A program made the translations under genes and the position numbers. A stretch of DNA of 25,064 bases from UBA8108 sp965659285 (GTDB lineage: Bacteria > Planctomycetota > UBA8108), in NCBI GenBank assembly GCA_965659285.1, contig CBFHWB010000048.1, forward strand, positions 1 through 25,064, read 5' to 3'. Positions 9,024 through 14,970 of the stretch are shown here, piece after piece. How positions within the stretch are numbered: the stretch's first letter is position 1; every line of letters starts with the position of its first letter. A model generated the notes under the pieces. The model did no database searches, had not been told where the DNA came from, and was given only the letters and a program-made list of their open reading frames with translations.

Positions 9024-9923
9024 ATGAAACGCATGATTCTCTTCGCTCTCTTTCTCAACGCGGCGATCCTCGGGGTTATCGCGCTTGAACTGGTAGCGCT
9101 TGCCGGCGGTGATGAAGATCCGACCGCCGCGGTGAACGGTGATACCAACGGTGACGGCGCCCGGGATATCGGCGATGCGGTCTACCTGTTGCGCTGGCTT
9201 TTTAACGGAGGGGATGAGCCGGTGCCAGTCGCCTGCGCCCAGGCCGGTCCGGCTCTCACGGCCGAGCAAGCCGAGATACTCAGCCATCTGAGCCTGGTCC
9301 AGATTCCGATAGATAACCAGGGAACCCTGGCGCCCACGATTCGCATCACGGGCGTCAACCTGCAGTTGGTCAACGGCATGGGTTCGAGTTGGGGGAACGA
9401 TGCCGGAAATGTCTGGGAATCAAGCACCCATCGGACCAATGGCCGCGGCAACCTGATCATCGGCTACCAGGAGAATCGTACAGATGATGGAGTCGGCGAT
9501 ACCGATGATAGCAACTACAGGACTGGATCTCACAATCTCGTAGTGGGCGCGATGAACAATTACTGGAGCTGGGGCGGGCTGATCGTCGGCGCTCGCAACG
9601 CCATGGGCGGTTGGCTCTCAACGGTGGCGGGAGGCTACAACAATATCGCCAATGGCGAGGCGGCCGTTGTTAGTGGGGGAGACAGCAACTACGCCATTGG
9701 AAGAGCCGCCACGGTTAGCGGCGGCTGGGGAAACTCGGCCGAGGCAAGAGGTTCTACCGTGTGCGGCGGCGGAGGCAACTTCGCCTACGGAGAGTTCTCC
9801 TTTATTGGCGGCGGCCGCAACAACACAGCCCATGGAGATCACTCGGTCGTCGGAGGAGGGAGCAGGAATACCTCCAACAGGGATATGGGCTTCGTGGGAG
9901 GCGGCAATAACGTTAACGACTGA
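9024..9923 (+). CDS. Secreted beta-roll repeat protein (YadA-head/Hep_Hag-like) with N-terminal dockerin-like motif
   Basis: The ATG is preceded by AAAAGGAG. The 299-residue product has a hydrophobic export signal (residues 4-27). A dockerin-like calcium-loop motif follows at 39-71 (NGDTNGDGARDIGDAVYLL) and closely resembles the C-terminal one of the CotH protein at 1196. A conserved region leads in (TIRITGVNLQLVNG, GRGNLIIGY). From about residue 148 come nine 14-15-residue repeats of the form G-x-x-(S/A)-x-V-x-G-G-x-x-N-x-A, such as GEAAVVSGGDSNYAI and GRAATVSGGWGNSAE. This pattern matches the left-handed beta-roll heads of trimeric autotransporter adhesins. There is no stalk and no outer-membrane anchor, so it is not a complete autotransporter. 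Probable role: a secreted or surface structural/adhesive protein, perhaps trimeric; this is inference. The gene ends just before a strong terminator. Confidence 0.8.
   Translation: MKRMILFALFLNAAILGVIALELVALAGGDEDPTAAVNGDTNGDGARDIGDAVYLLRWLFNGGDEPVPVACAQAGPALTAEQAEILSHLSLVQIPIDNQGTLAPTIRITGVNLQLVNGMGSSWGNDAGNVWESSTHRTNGRGNLIIGYQENRTDDGVGDTDDSNYRTGSHNLVVGAMNNYWSWGGLIVGARNAMGGWLSTVAGGYNNIANGEAAVVSGGDSNYAIGRAATVSGGWGNSAEARGSTVCGGGGNFAYGEFSFIGGGRNNTAHGDHSVVGGGSRNTSNRDMGFVGGGNNVND
9600..9920 (+). repeat. Degenerate 45-bp in-frame repeats encoding beta-roll coils
   Basis: Seven consecutive 15-codon units encode the G-x-x-S-x-V-x-G-G-x-x-N-x-A pattern. Glycine, serine and asparagine positions are conserved while the DNA has diverged, so these are protein-level repeats under selection rather than recent tandem duplication. 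Confidence 0.75.
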
Positions 9924-9943
9924 GCTTCAGACAGAGAACGAAA

Positions 9944-9990
9944 AAGCCGGGGTCCGCCGTTCGCGATAACGGTGGACCCCGGCTTGATTT
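9944..9990. terminator. Strong bidirectional intrinsic terminator between convergent genes
   Basis: An 18-bp stem (arms 9944-9961 and 9968-9985) with one G-T wobble closes a six-base CGCGAT loop. On the plus strand GATTTT follows; on the minus strand the arm is followed by a run of T (plus-strand A at 9941-9945). It can therefore end both the beta-roll gene at 9923 and the dehydrogenase gene ending at 10005. Confidence 0.9.
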
Positions 9991-10004
9991 TCTCCAGGCC
10001 GCGC

Positions 10005-11084
10005 CTAGTTTTTCATGAGAGGTTTGATCGCGTTGCCTTCGCGGTCCTTGACTTTGCGCAGCGAGTCGCCAAGCTCCTCGAGCGCGAAGCTGTAGCTCTG
10101 GATCGGTTCGACCCGAACCTTGCCGCTGTGGAGGAGGTCAACGGCCTCGGGCCAGGTGTCCGGCGCCAGCCAGGAGTAGCGGATCGTCATGTCCTTGAGC
10201 ATGCACTCGATACCGCTGACGCTGTGGACGTCGTCGTCTCCGGGAAGCCCGAAGATGACGACCGTCGAGGCCTTGCCGGCGGTGTCGACACCCGACTTGA
10301 TCGCCCCGAGGTTGCTGGTGGCGAGGATCGTCCGGTCGGAGAGCTCTCCATCGTTGTTATCCTGGATGAACTGGCCGAGATCTTCGACGTAGTTGGGGGA
10401 CTCGGGGTCCTTGGTGTTGGCGATGAGATCGGCGCCGAGCTCTTTGCCGACATCGAGACGCTCGTCCCGGGTTCCCACCAGCAGAACCTTCCCGGCTCCG
10501 TAGACCTTCGCCATCTGGACCATCATGATTCCGATCGGGCCGGGTCCGAAGATGGTGACAAACTGGCCGGCCTCGATGTTGAGGTTCTTGACGGCGTAGA
10601 GGCCGCAGGCGAGCGGCTCGGCCGAGGCCGCGATGTCGAGGTTCATGTCCTGGGGAACCTTCACCGTCCAGTACCAGTGCGAGGCGCAGTATTCAGCGAA
10701 ACCGCCGTCGACCGACACGCCGACCACGGTTCCGAGATCGACATTGGAAAGCCCCTTCTGGGTCCAGGGAGAATCGACGTCGGATTGCACCGGGTTGACG
10801 ACAACGGGGTCACCAACGGCGAATCCGCCCTTTTCGGCCGCTATGTCGCCAACCTTAGCCACGATGCCGGAGAGCTCATGTCCGAGCACCAGGGGACCTT
10901 TGCCGGAATCGGTTCCGACCGAGCTCTTGCCGAAGTAATAGGCGACGTCCGAGCCGCAGATCCCGGTGGCGTGCACCTTGACGAGCACCTGCTCGGGGCC
11001 GATCTCGGGAACAGCCTTTTCCTCGAGGGTCATCTGCTCCGGCTCGTAGAAGACCTGGGCCTTCATCATTTCAGGAACGTCCAT
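10005..11084 (-). CDS. Zinc-type medium-chain alcohol/polyol dehydrogenase (MDR family)
   Basis: The 359-residue product has the MDR layout. An N-terminal catalytic domain carries the zinc ligands Cys43 (TGICGSD) and His69-Glu70 (VLGHE), with a further acidic ligand likely in AEPLACG. A Rossmann NAD(P)-binding domain contains GPGPIGIMMVQMAK. Members oxidise secondary alcohols and polyols (sorbitol, threonine, butanediol); the substrate here cannot be assigned. The lobe that usually holds four cysteines for a structural zinc (after GDPVVVNP) has none, so the enzyme probably carries only the catalytic zinc. The start is set by AAGGAG eight bases upstream of the ATG at 11084; the later ATG-ATG pair (residues 6 and 7) lies too far from it. 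It is transcribed alone, between two terminators. Confidence 0.9.
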   Translation of the reverse strand: MDVPEMMKAQVFYEPEQMTLEEKAVPEIGPEQVLVKVHATGICGSDVAYYFGKSSVGTDSGKGPLVLGHELSGIVAKVGDIAAEKGGFAVGDPVVVNPVQSDVDSPWTQKGLSNVDLGTVVGVSVDGGFAEYCASHWYWTVKVPQDMNLDIAASAEPLACGLYAVKNLNIEAGQFVTIFGPGPIGIMMVQMAKVYGAGKVLLVGTRDERLDVGKELGADLIANTKDPESPNYVEDLGQFIQDNNDGELSDRTILATSNLGAIKSGVDTAGKASTVVIFGLPGDDDVHSVSGIECMLKDMTIRYSWLAPDTWPEAVDLLHSGKVRVEPIQSYSFALEELGDSLRKVKDREGNAIKPLMKN

Positions 11085-11232
11085 GACGTATTCTCCTTAA
11101 AAGTTCTATTGTCGCTGTTGAATTGATTTCGCGTTTCTGCGCGCCCTCTACCAGGGGACGGACCGACTATCCTAATACCCATGGCACCCGGCATTCAAGA
11201 GGGCAGCGTCTACGAGTTCGCGGTTGGCAAAG

Positions 11233-11271
11233 AAAAAAGAGCCGTCCTTCCCGGGGGAAGGACGGCTCTTT
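11233..11271 (-). terminator. Intrinsic terminator of the glutamine synthetase gene
   Basis: A perfect 16-bp inverted repeat (11236-11251 and 11256-11271) with a CGGG loop lies 20 bp past the glutamine synthetase stop. Reading the minus strand, the stem runs into six T (plus-strand A at 11233-11238), the classical Rho-independent layout. Confidence 0.92.
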
Positions 11272-11291
11272 GTATTCGTACTGCTAAGAGA

Positions 11292-12314
11292 TCAACCGTC
11301 GACCTTCGCCAGCGTGGCGAGGATCATGCTGATGATCTGGTAGGGGTCGGCGTTGGAGGCCGGGCGCCTGTCTTCGAGGTAGCCCTTCCAGTCATCGTTA
11401 ACAGTGCCGACGGGAATCCGGATCGAGGCGCCGCGGTCGGAGGGCCCGTAACTGAACTGGTCGATCGACTGGGTCTCGTGGAGACCTGTCAGGCGCTGTT
11501 CATTGTGGGCACCGTAGACGGCGATATGCTCCGCGTGGGTTTCCCTGAAGGCTTCGCAGATCGAGGTGATATAGGCCTCGTTGGCTTTTGCATCGCCGCT
11601 TCCTTCGCGAATCTTCGTGGTCGAGAAGTTGCAGTGCATTCCGCTTCCGTTCCAGTCACCCTTGACCGGCTTCGGATGCAGGTCCACCACGACGCCGTAT
11701 TGCTCGGCGGTACGGTGGAGCAGGTAGCGGGAGTAGACCGCGGCGTCAGCGGCGTTCTTGGCGCCTTCGCCGAAGATCTGGTATTCCCACTGTCCGAGCA
11801 TGACCTCGGCGTTGATGCCCGTGACCTTGAGGCCTGCATCGAGGCAGAGATCGAGGTGCTCTTCGACAAGCTGGCGAAGGACCACGTTGCCGTGTCCGAC
11901 GGAGCAGTAGTAGGGTCCCTGGGGGCCCGGGTAGCCCTCGGCGGGGAAGCCGGCGGGACGGTCACCGTCCATGAGGACGTATTCCTGCTCGAGTCCGACC
12001 CAGAGGTCGTCGTTGTCATCCCAGCCGCCCCTGGTGTTCGAGGGGTGGATGGATCCATCTGCGTTCTTGACCTCGGTCATGACCAGGTAGGCGTTTCTCC
12101 TGCCCGGATCGGGAATAATGTTCACCGGATCGAGGAGACAGTCTGACGAGCCGCCCTCGGCCTGTTCGGTCGAGCTGCCGTCGAAGGCCCACTGGGGGCA
12201 ATCCTCCAGCGTGGGCTCGTGGTCCAGGTCTTTGACCCTGGTTTTGCTGCGAAGGTTGGCGGTCGGCTGATAGCCGTCGTGCCAGATGTATTCCAGCTTG
12301 TAAGGAGTACTCAT
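11292..12314 (-). CDS. glnII: Glutamine synthetase, type II (GSII)
   Basis: The cytoplasmic enzyme makes glutamine from glutamate, ammonia and ATP. At 340 residues it is the short, eukaryote-like type II form rather than the roughly 470-residue GSI. Visible motifs: the beta-grasp region with QWAFDGSST; the N-terminal catalytic motif GLEQEYVLMD; GPQGPYYCSVG; INAEVMLGQWEYQIF; the ATP-site segment GSGMHCNFST; AHNEQRLTGLHET; and the arginine-bearing DRGASIRIP and YLEDRRPASNADPY. The ATG at 12314 has AAGGA about seven bases upstream. The GSI adenylylation loop is absent, as expected for the type. It forms a single-gene unit with its own terminator, and no nitrogen-regulatory gene (glnB, ntrC) is adjacent. 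Nitrogen control of its promoter is plausible but no known operator is recognisable. Confidence 0.95.
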   Translation of the reverse strand: MSTPYKLEYIWHDGYQPTANLRSKTRVKDLDHEPTLEDCPQWAFDGSSTEQAEGGSSDCLLDPVNIIPDPGRRNAYLVMTEVKNADGSIHPSNTRGGWDDNDDLWVGLEQEYVLMDGDRPAGFPAEGYPGPQGPYYCSVGHGNVVLRQLVEEHLDLCLDAGLKVTGINAEVMLGQWEYQIFGEGAKNAADAAVYSRYLLHRTAEQYGVVVDLHPKPVKGDWNGSGMHCNFSTTKIREGSGDAKANEAYITSICEAFRETHAEHIAVYGAHNEQRLTGLHETQSIDQFSYGPSDRGASIRIPVGTVNDDWKGYLEDRRPASNADPYQIISMILATLAKVDG

Positions 12315-12396
12315 ACTGTTTTCCTTGAGAAAAAAGAGGTAGAGAGACCCTGTAAAGAAGGGAAGTTTCGAAAAGTTTCAGACGAAAAGGAAACGG

Positions 12397-12426
12397 AATT
12401 TACCATTAGGTATTTACGCGCATCAA
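12397..12426 (-). promoter_or_regulatory. Weak candidate promoter for the glutamine synthetase gene
   Basis: On the minus strand TTGATG (12426-12421) and TAAATT (12402-12397) are separated by 18 bp and lie about 80 bp before the start codon. Each hexamer matches the sigma-70 consensus at four of six positions. The call is positional and tentative. Confidence 0.28.
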
Positions 12427-12490
12427 GACAGTTTATTTCGACAAAGACTCAGTGTTTCCGCGGTTTTTGAAGATGTGAAGTGGTCCTGGG

Positions 12491-12523
12491 CCGGGTCAGC
12501 GGCTCGATCGCCGCCGGTTTTTT
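12491..12523 (+). terminator. Plus-strand terminator-like hairpin in the gap before the lipoprotein gene
   Basis: GCGGC (12499-12503) pairs with GCCGC (12510-12514) around TCGATC. The stem extends through CCG on the left past a small bulge, and TTTTTT follows at 12518-12523. No plus-strand gene lies upstream, so it could end a small RNA or act as a leader attenuator for the gene at 12695. The rest of the 12315-12694 gap holds no convincing gene. Confidence 0.45.
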
Positions 12524-12694
12524 CTTGCACTCCCTGTCGGACTCAATAGAATCCCCGCTGCCGGTTTGCATGTTCCTTCACGGGGACCGTTCCCCCCGTA
12601 GGAATTGGGGAAGAACGAATACTCTGCTTTTTCGTTTTTTACGGACCCCTGTCGTTTCCTGTATCCACAGGAGCCAGGGAAGTTCGGGAGAATC

Positions 12695-13219
12695 ATGCCG
12701 GTACCTTCTTTTATTCGAACGAAGCTTCAACAGTGCTCCAGGGTCTTTCCTGGCGCGGCTTCCTCCTGTTTACCGGACAGCCGCCTGAGGGCGTCTGCCC
12801 GGGTAGCCGTTCTTGTTGTCCTCATGGGCGCCGTCGCGGTGTCCTGCAGTGATGGGAACAGAAGGCTGGGAGAGCGTGAGGCGCTCGACTTCAGGCGTAA
12901 TCTCGTGCGGAAGAACTATGGTGACTTGTCACCTGACCAGCGCTGGAGGGTCATGTATCACCCGGCGCGTACGAAGCGCGAGATTCGCAGTACCCTGGAT
13001 GGCTATATGAAAGACACTGCCAGGAGACGCATGGCGGAGGCGGTCGGGAGTTCCGGCCAGGCTGGTGTCGGCGGCGTCGGCAGCGCGTCTGAAGTCCGGG
13101 TAGATGAAGGCAAGAGCTCGGGGGACGAATCTGGCCAGGAGAACCCTGGCGGCGACGAAACCGAGGCGGGCTCTTCCGGTGATGATTCTTCTTCAGACAA
13201 GGAAGCAGGGGATAGTTAG
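12695..13219 (+). CDS. Small putative lipoprotein, unknown function
   Basis: I do not recognise the family. The ATG at 12695 has GGGAG four bases upstream and gives a 174-residue product; an in-frame TTG at 12605 has no suitable ribosome site. A basic n-region, a hydrophobic stretch (37-49, VAVLVVLMGAVAV) and Cys51 in AVSC resemble a lipoprotein signal, although Ala at -3 is a weak lipobox residue and the 36-residue n-region is long. The mature part has a charged helical segment (about 57-110, LGEREALDFRRNL, SPDQRWRVMYHPARTKREI). The tail of about 60 residues is low-complexity, rich in Gly, Ser, Glu and Asp, and probably disordered. It ends 124 bp before recA. It may be a periplasmic or outer-membrane-attached protein, but nothing in the sequence indicates a role. 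Confidence 0.6.
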   Translation: MPVPSFIRTKLQQCSRVFPGAASSCLPDSRLRASARVAVLVVLMGAVAVSCSDGNRRLGEREALDFRRNLVRKNYGDLSPDQRWRVMYHPARTKREIRSTLDGYMKDTARRRMAEAVGSSGQAGVGGVGSASEVRVDEGKSSGDESGQENPGGDETEAGSSGDDSSSDKEAGDS

Positions 13220-13260
13220 AGTATGAGCCGATGGTGGTCGAAAATGGCGGTCCTCCTGTG

Positions 13261-13272
13261 GAACCGATGTTT
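13261..13272 (+). promoter_or_regulatory. Possible LexA-type (SOS) operator upstream of recA
   Basis: GAAC-CGAT-GTTT lies about 70 bp before the recA start. It matches the GAAC-N4-GTTC core of the Gram-positive-type LexA box except for the final base. No lexA gene is in the window to give the local consensus, so this is a positional guess. Confidence 0.3.
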
Positions 13273-13343
13273 TCGGACAGCTTCTGGTTCAGGAAAAAAA
13301 ATTGTGATCTAAAGTAACCAAGCTGATAAGGAGTGTAGAGAAA

Positions 13344-14543
13344 ATGGGTAGAATGAAAACTTCGACCGCGGTGGCGGAACTTCCGATAGAGCAGGAGACA
13401 GCGAAACCGGAAACGCCAAAACCGGAAACGCCAAAGCAGAAAAATGGTCAGGAAATAGCGGTGCCACAAAAAGAAACAACCTCAAAGGCCGGTCCTTCCC
13501 CAAAGGGGTCGAGGAGTAAAAGTAAGGCAAAGGCTTCCGCCAAAAAAAAGGACAAAGAAAAGAAGGGCAAGGGGCAGGCGCTTGATTTTGCTCTCGACCA
13601 GATCCAACGCAAGTGCGGCGAGGGATCTATCATGTTCCTCGGAGCTGATCACAAGGTCGATGTGGCCACGATCTCCACGGGTTCGCTCTCGCTGGATGTC
13701 GCGCTTGGAGTCGGCGGTGTTCCGCGCGGGCGGATCGTCGAGGTCTACGGCCCTGAGTCTTCGGGCAAGACCACGCTGACCCTCGAGATCATTGCTAATG
13801 CCCAGAAGGCGGGCGGGTCGGCAGGTTTTATCGATGCCGAGCACGCCCTTGACCCAAGCTACGCGAGGAAGCTGGGGGTCAATCTTGACACACTGCTCGT
13901 TTCGCAGCCGGATTCAGGCGAGCAGGCTCTGGAGATCGCCGAGATGCTGATAAACTCAAACGCGCTCGATGTGATCGTCATCGACAGCGTTGCCGCTCTC
14001 GTGCCGCGGGCGGAGCTTGAAGGTGACATGGGAGATACCCACGTCGGCCTCCAGGCGCGCCTGATGTCGCAGGCTCTGCGAAAACTGACCGGCGCTGTGA
14101 ACAAATCGAAGACCTGCCTGATCTTTATCAACCAGATCAGGGAAAAGATCGGAGTCATGTTCGGCAGTCCCGAGACGACCTCGGGCGGCCGGGCACTCAA
14201 ATTCTATTCTTCGGTTCGCCTCGACATTCGCCGAATCGGAGCGATTAAGGATGGGGACACCTTCCGCGGCAACCGTACACGCGTCAAAGTGGTCAAGAAC
14301 AAGGTGGCGGCTCCGTTCCGCCAGGCCGAGTTCGACATCATCTTTAACGAGGGCATTTCCTATATCGGGGATCTGCTCGATGTTGCGGTTGAGCAGGAGA
14401 TCGTCAAGCGTTCGGGCGCCTGGCATTCTTTCGAGGATGTTCGAATCGGCCAGGGGAGAGACCGTACGGTCCAGTTCCTCGATGAGAACACTGACATTCT
14501 CGAGAGGATTGAGACACAGGTACGCGCGGAGCTTGGGCTGTAA
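13344..14543 (+). CDS. recA: RecA recombinase with long basic N-terminal extension
   Basis: RecA forms ATP-dependent filaments on single-stranded DNA, drives strand exchange and triggers LexA cleavage. The conserved core runs from about residue 79 to the end: GEGSIMFLG, Walker A GPESSGKT (136-143), FIDAEHALDP, the Walker B-type VIVIDSVAAL, L1 around EGDMGDTHVGLQAR, and L2 around INQIREKIGVMFGSPETT. At 399 residues it is about 50 longer than usual. Roughly 70 extra N-terminal residues are rich in Lys, Pro, Glu, Ser and Thr (PETPKPETPK; SKSKAKASAKKKDKEKKGK). The C-terminus stops where the core normally ends (VRAELGL), so the acidic autoregulatory tail of Escherichia coli RecA is missing. AAGGAG at 13328-13333, ten bases before the ATG, supports starting at 13344, so the extension appears translated. 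A terminator follows. Confidence 0.97.
   Translation: MGRMKTSTAVAELPIEQETAKPETPKPETPKQKNGQEIAVPQKETTSKAGPSPKGSRSKSKAKASAKKKDKEKKGKGQALDFALDQIQRKCGEGSIMFLGADHKVDVATISTGSLSLDVALGVGGVPRGRIVEVYGPESSGKTTLTLEIIANAQKAGGSAGFIDAEHALDPSYARKLGVNLDTLLVSQPDSGEQALEIAEMLINSNALDVIVIDSVAALVPRAELEGDMGDTHVGLQARLMSQALRKLTGAVNKSKTCLIFINQIREKIGVMFGSPETTSGGRALKFYSSVRLDIRRIGAIKDGDTFRGNRTRVKVVKNKVAAPFRQAEFDIIFNEGISYIGDLLDVAVEQEIVKRSGAWHSFEDVRIGQGRDRTVQFLDENTDILERIETQVRAELGL
13406..13435 (+). repeat. Perfect 15-bp tandem duplication inside the recA extension
   Basis: ACCGGAAACGCCAAA occurs twice in direct succession (13406-13420, 13421-13435) and encodes the repeated PETPK pentapeptides. Exact DNA identity suggests recent slippage in the disordered extension. 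Confidence 0.9.
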
Positions 14544-14590
14544 TCCAGCCGGCACCGGCGCGCGCTGCGCTCAGGAGAAATAAGAGAATT

Positions 14591-14631
14591 CCAGCGGAGT
14601 ACGGATCATTTAAGTGCTCCGCTGGTCTTTT
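14591..14631 (+). terminator. Intrinsic terminator of recA
   Basis: A 12-bp stem with one G-T wobble (arms 14591-14602 and 14614-14625) and an 11-base loop is followed by TCTTTT. It lies 47 bp after the recA stop. Confidence 0.85.
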
Positions 14632-14713
14632 AGCTGGAGAGGACCGAAGATCGTTTCTCGCCGGAGTCCCCATCGTGTGCTAAACTCCCTGAGTTTTCCA
14701 CAAGTCGGTACTG

Positions 14714-14743
14714 CTGACAGCGTTCTGTCATTTGTGCTATCTT
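14714..14743 (+). promoter_or_regulatory. Candidate extended -10 promoter for the pseudopilin-LamG operon
   Basis: CTGACA (14714-14719, five of six to the -35 consensus) and TATCTT (14738-14743) are 18 bp apart, and TGC directly precedes the -10 as in extended -10 promoters. It sits between the recA terminator and the gene at 14971 and would give a leader of about 220 bases. The remainder of the 14544-14970 gap shows no gene. Confidence 0.42.
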
Positions 14744-14970
14744 GTCTTCAGGCACCCGGATGGCGCCTGTAAAAAACAGACGACTTTGCCCATGCTGATT
14801 TGCAACGCCGTGCTTTGGCAGGCAGTCTATTAGGTAAGGGCTATAGGTCTCTTTCGGCGCGTCTTTCAGGCTTTCTGGCAGATGTTGCGAAAGCTACCTG
14901 GCGTTTCGGCTGAGTCGTTTCTTGTTTTTGAGTTCCTATATCTCGCACAGTCCAGGGACGGAAAGTTCGA

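Noticed and set aside
9317..9330. CCAGGGAACCCTGG palindrome
   Set aside because: It lies inside the coding region of the beta-roll gene with a two-base centre and no regulatory context; probably chance.
9600..9920. Regular approximately 45-bp periodicity considered as a CRISPR or satellite array
   Set aside because: Units are in frame, degenerate at DNA level and encode the 15-residue beta-roll pattern, with no alternating identical repeats and unique spacers.
9972..11126. 384-codon plus-strand open frame
   Set aside because: Antisense shadow of the zinc-type dehydrogenase; it also begins inside the bidirectional terminator.
11181..12146. 321-codon plus-strand open frame
   Set aside because: Antisense shadow of glutamine synthetase that runs through its terminator; no domain seen.
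12605..12694. Upstream TTG start for the lipoprotein gene
   Set aside because: No properly spaced ribosome site, and the extra 30 residues would put the signal segment far from the N-terminus. ATG 12695 has GGGAG just upstream.
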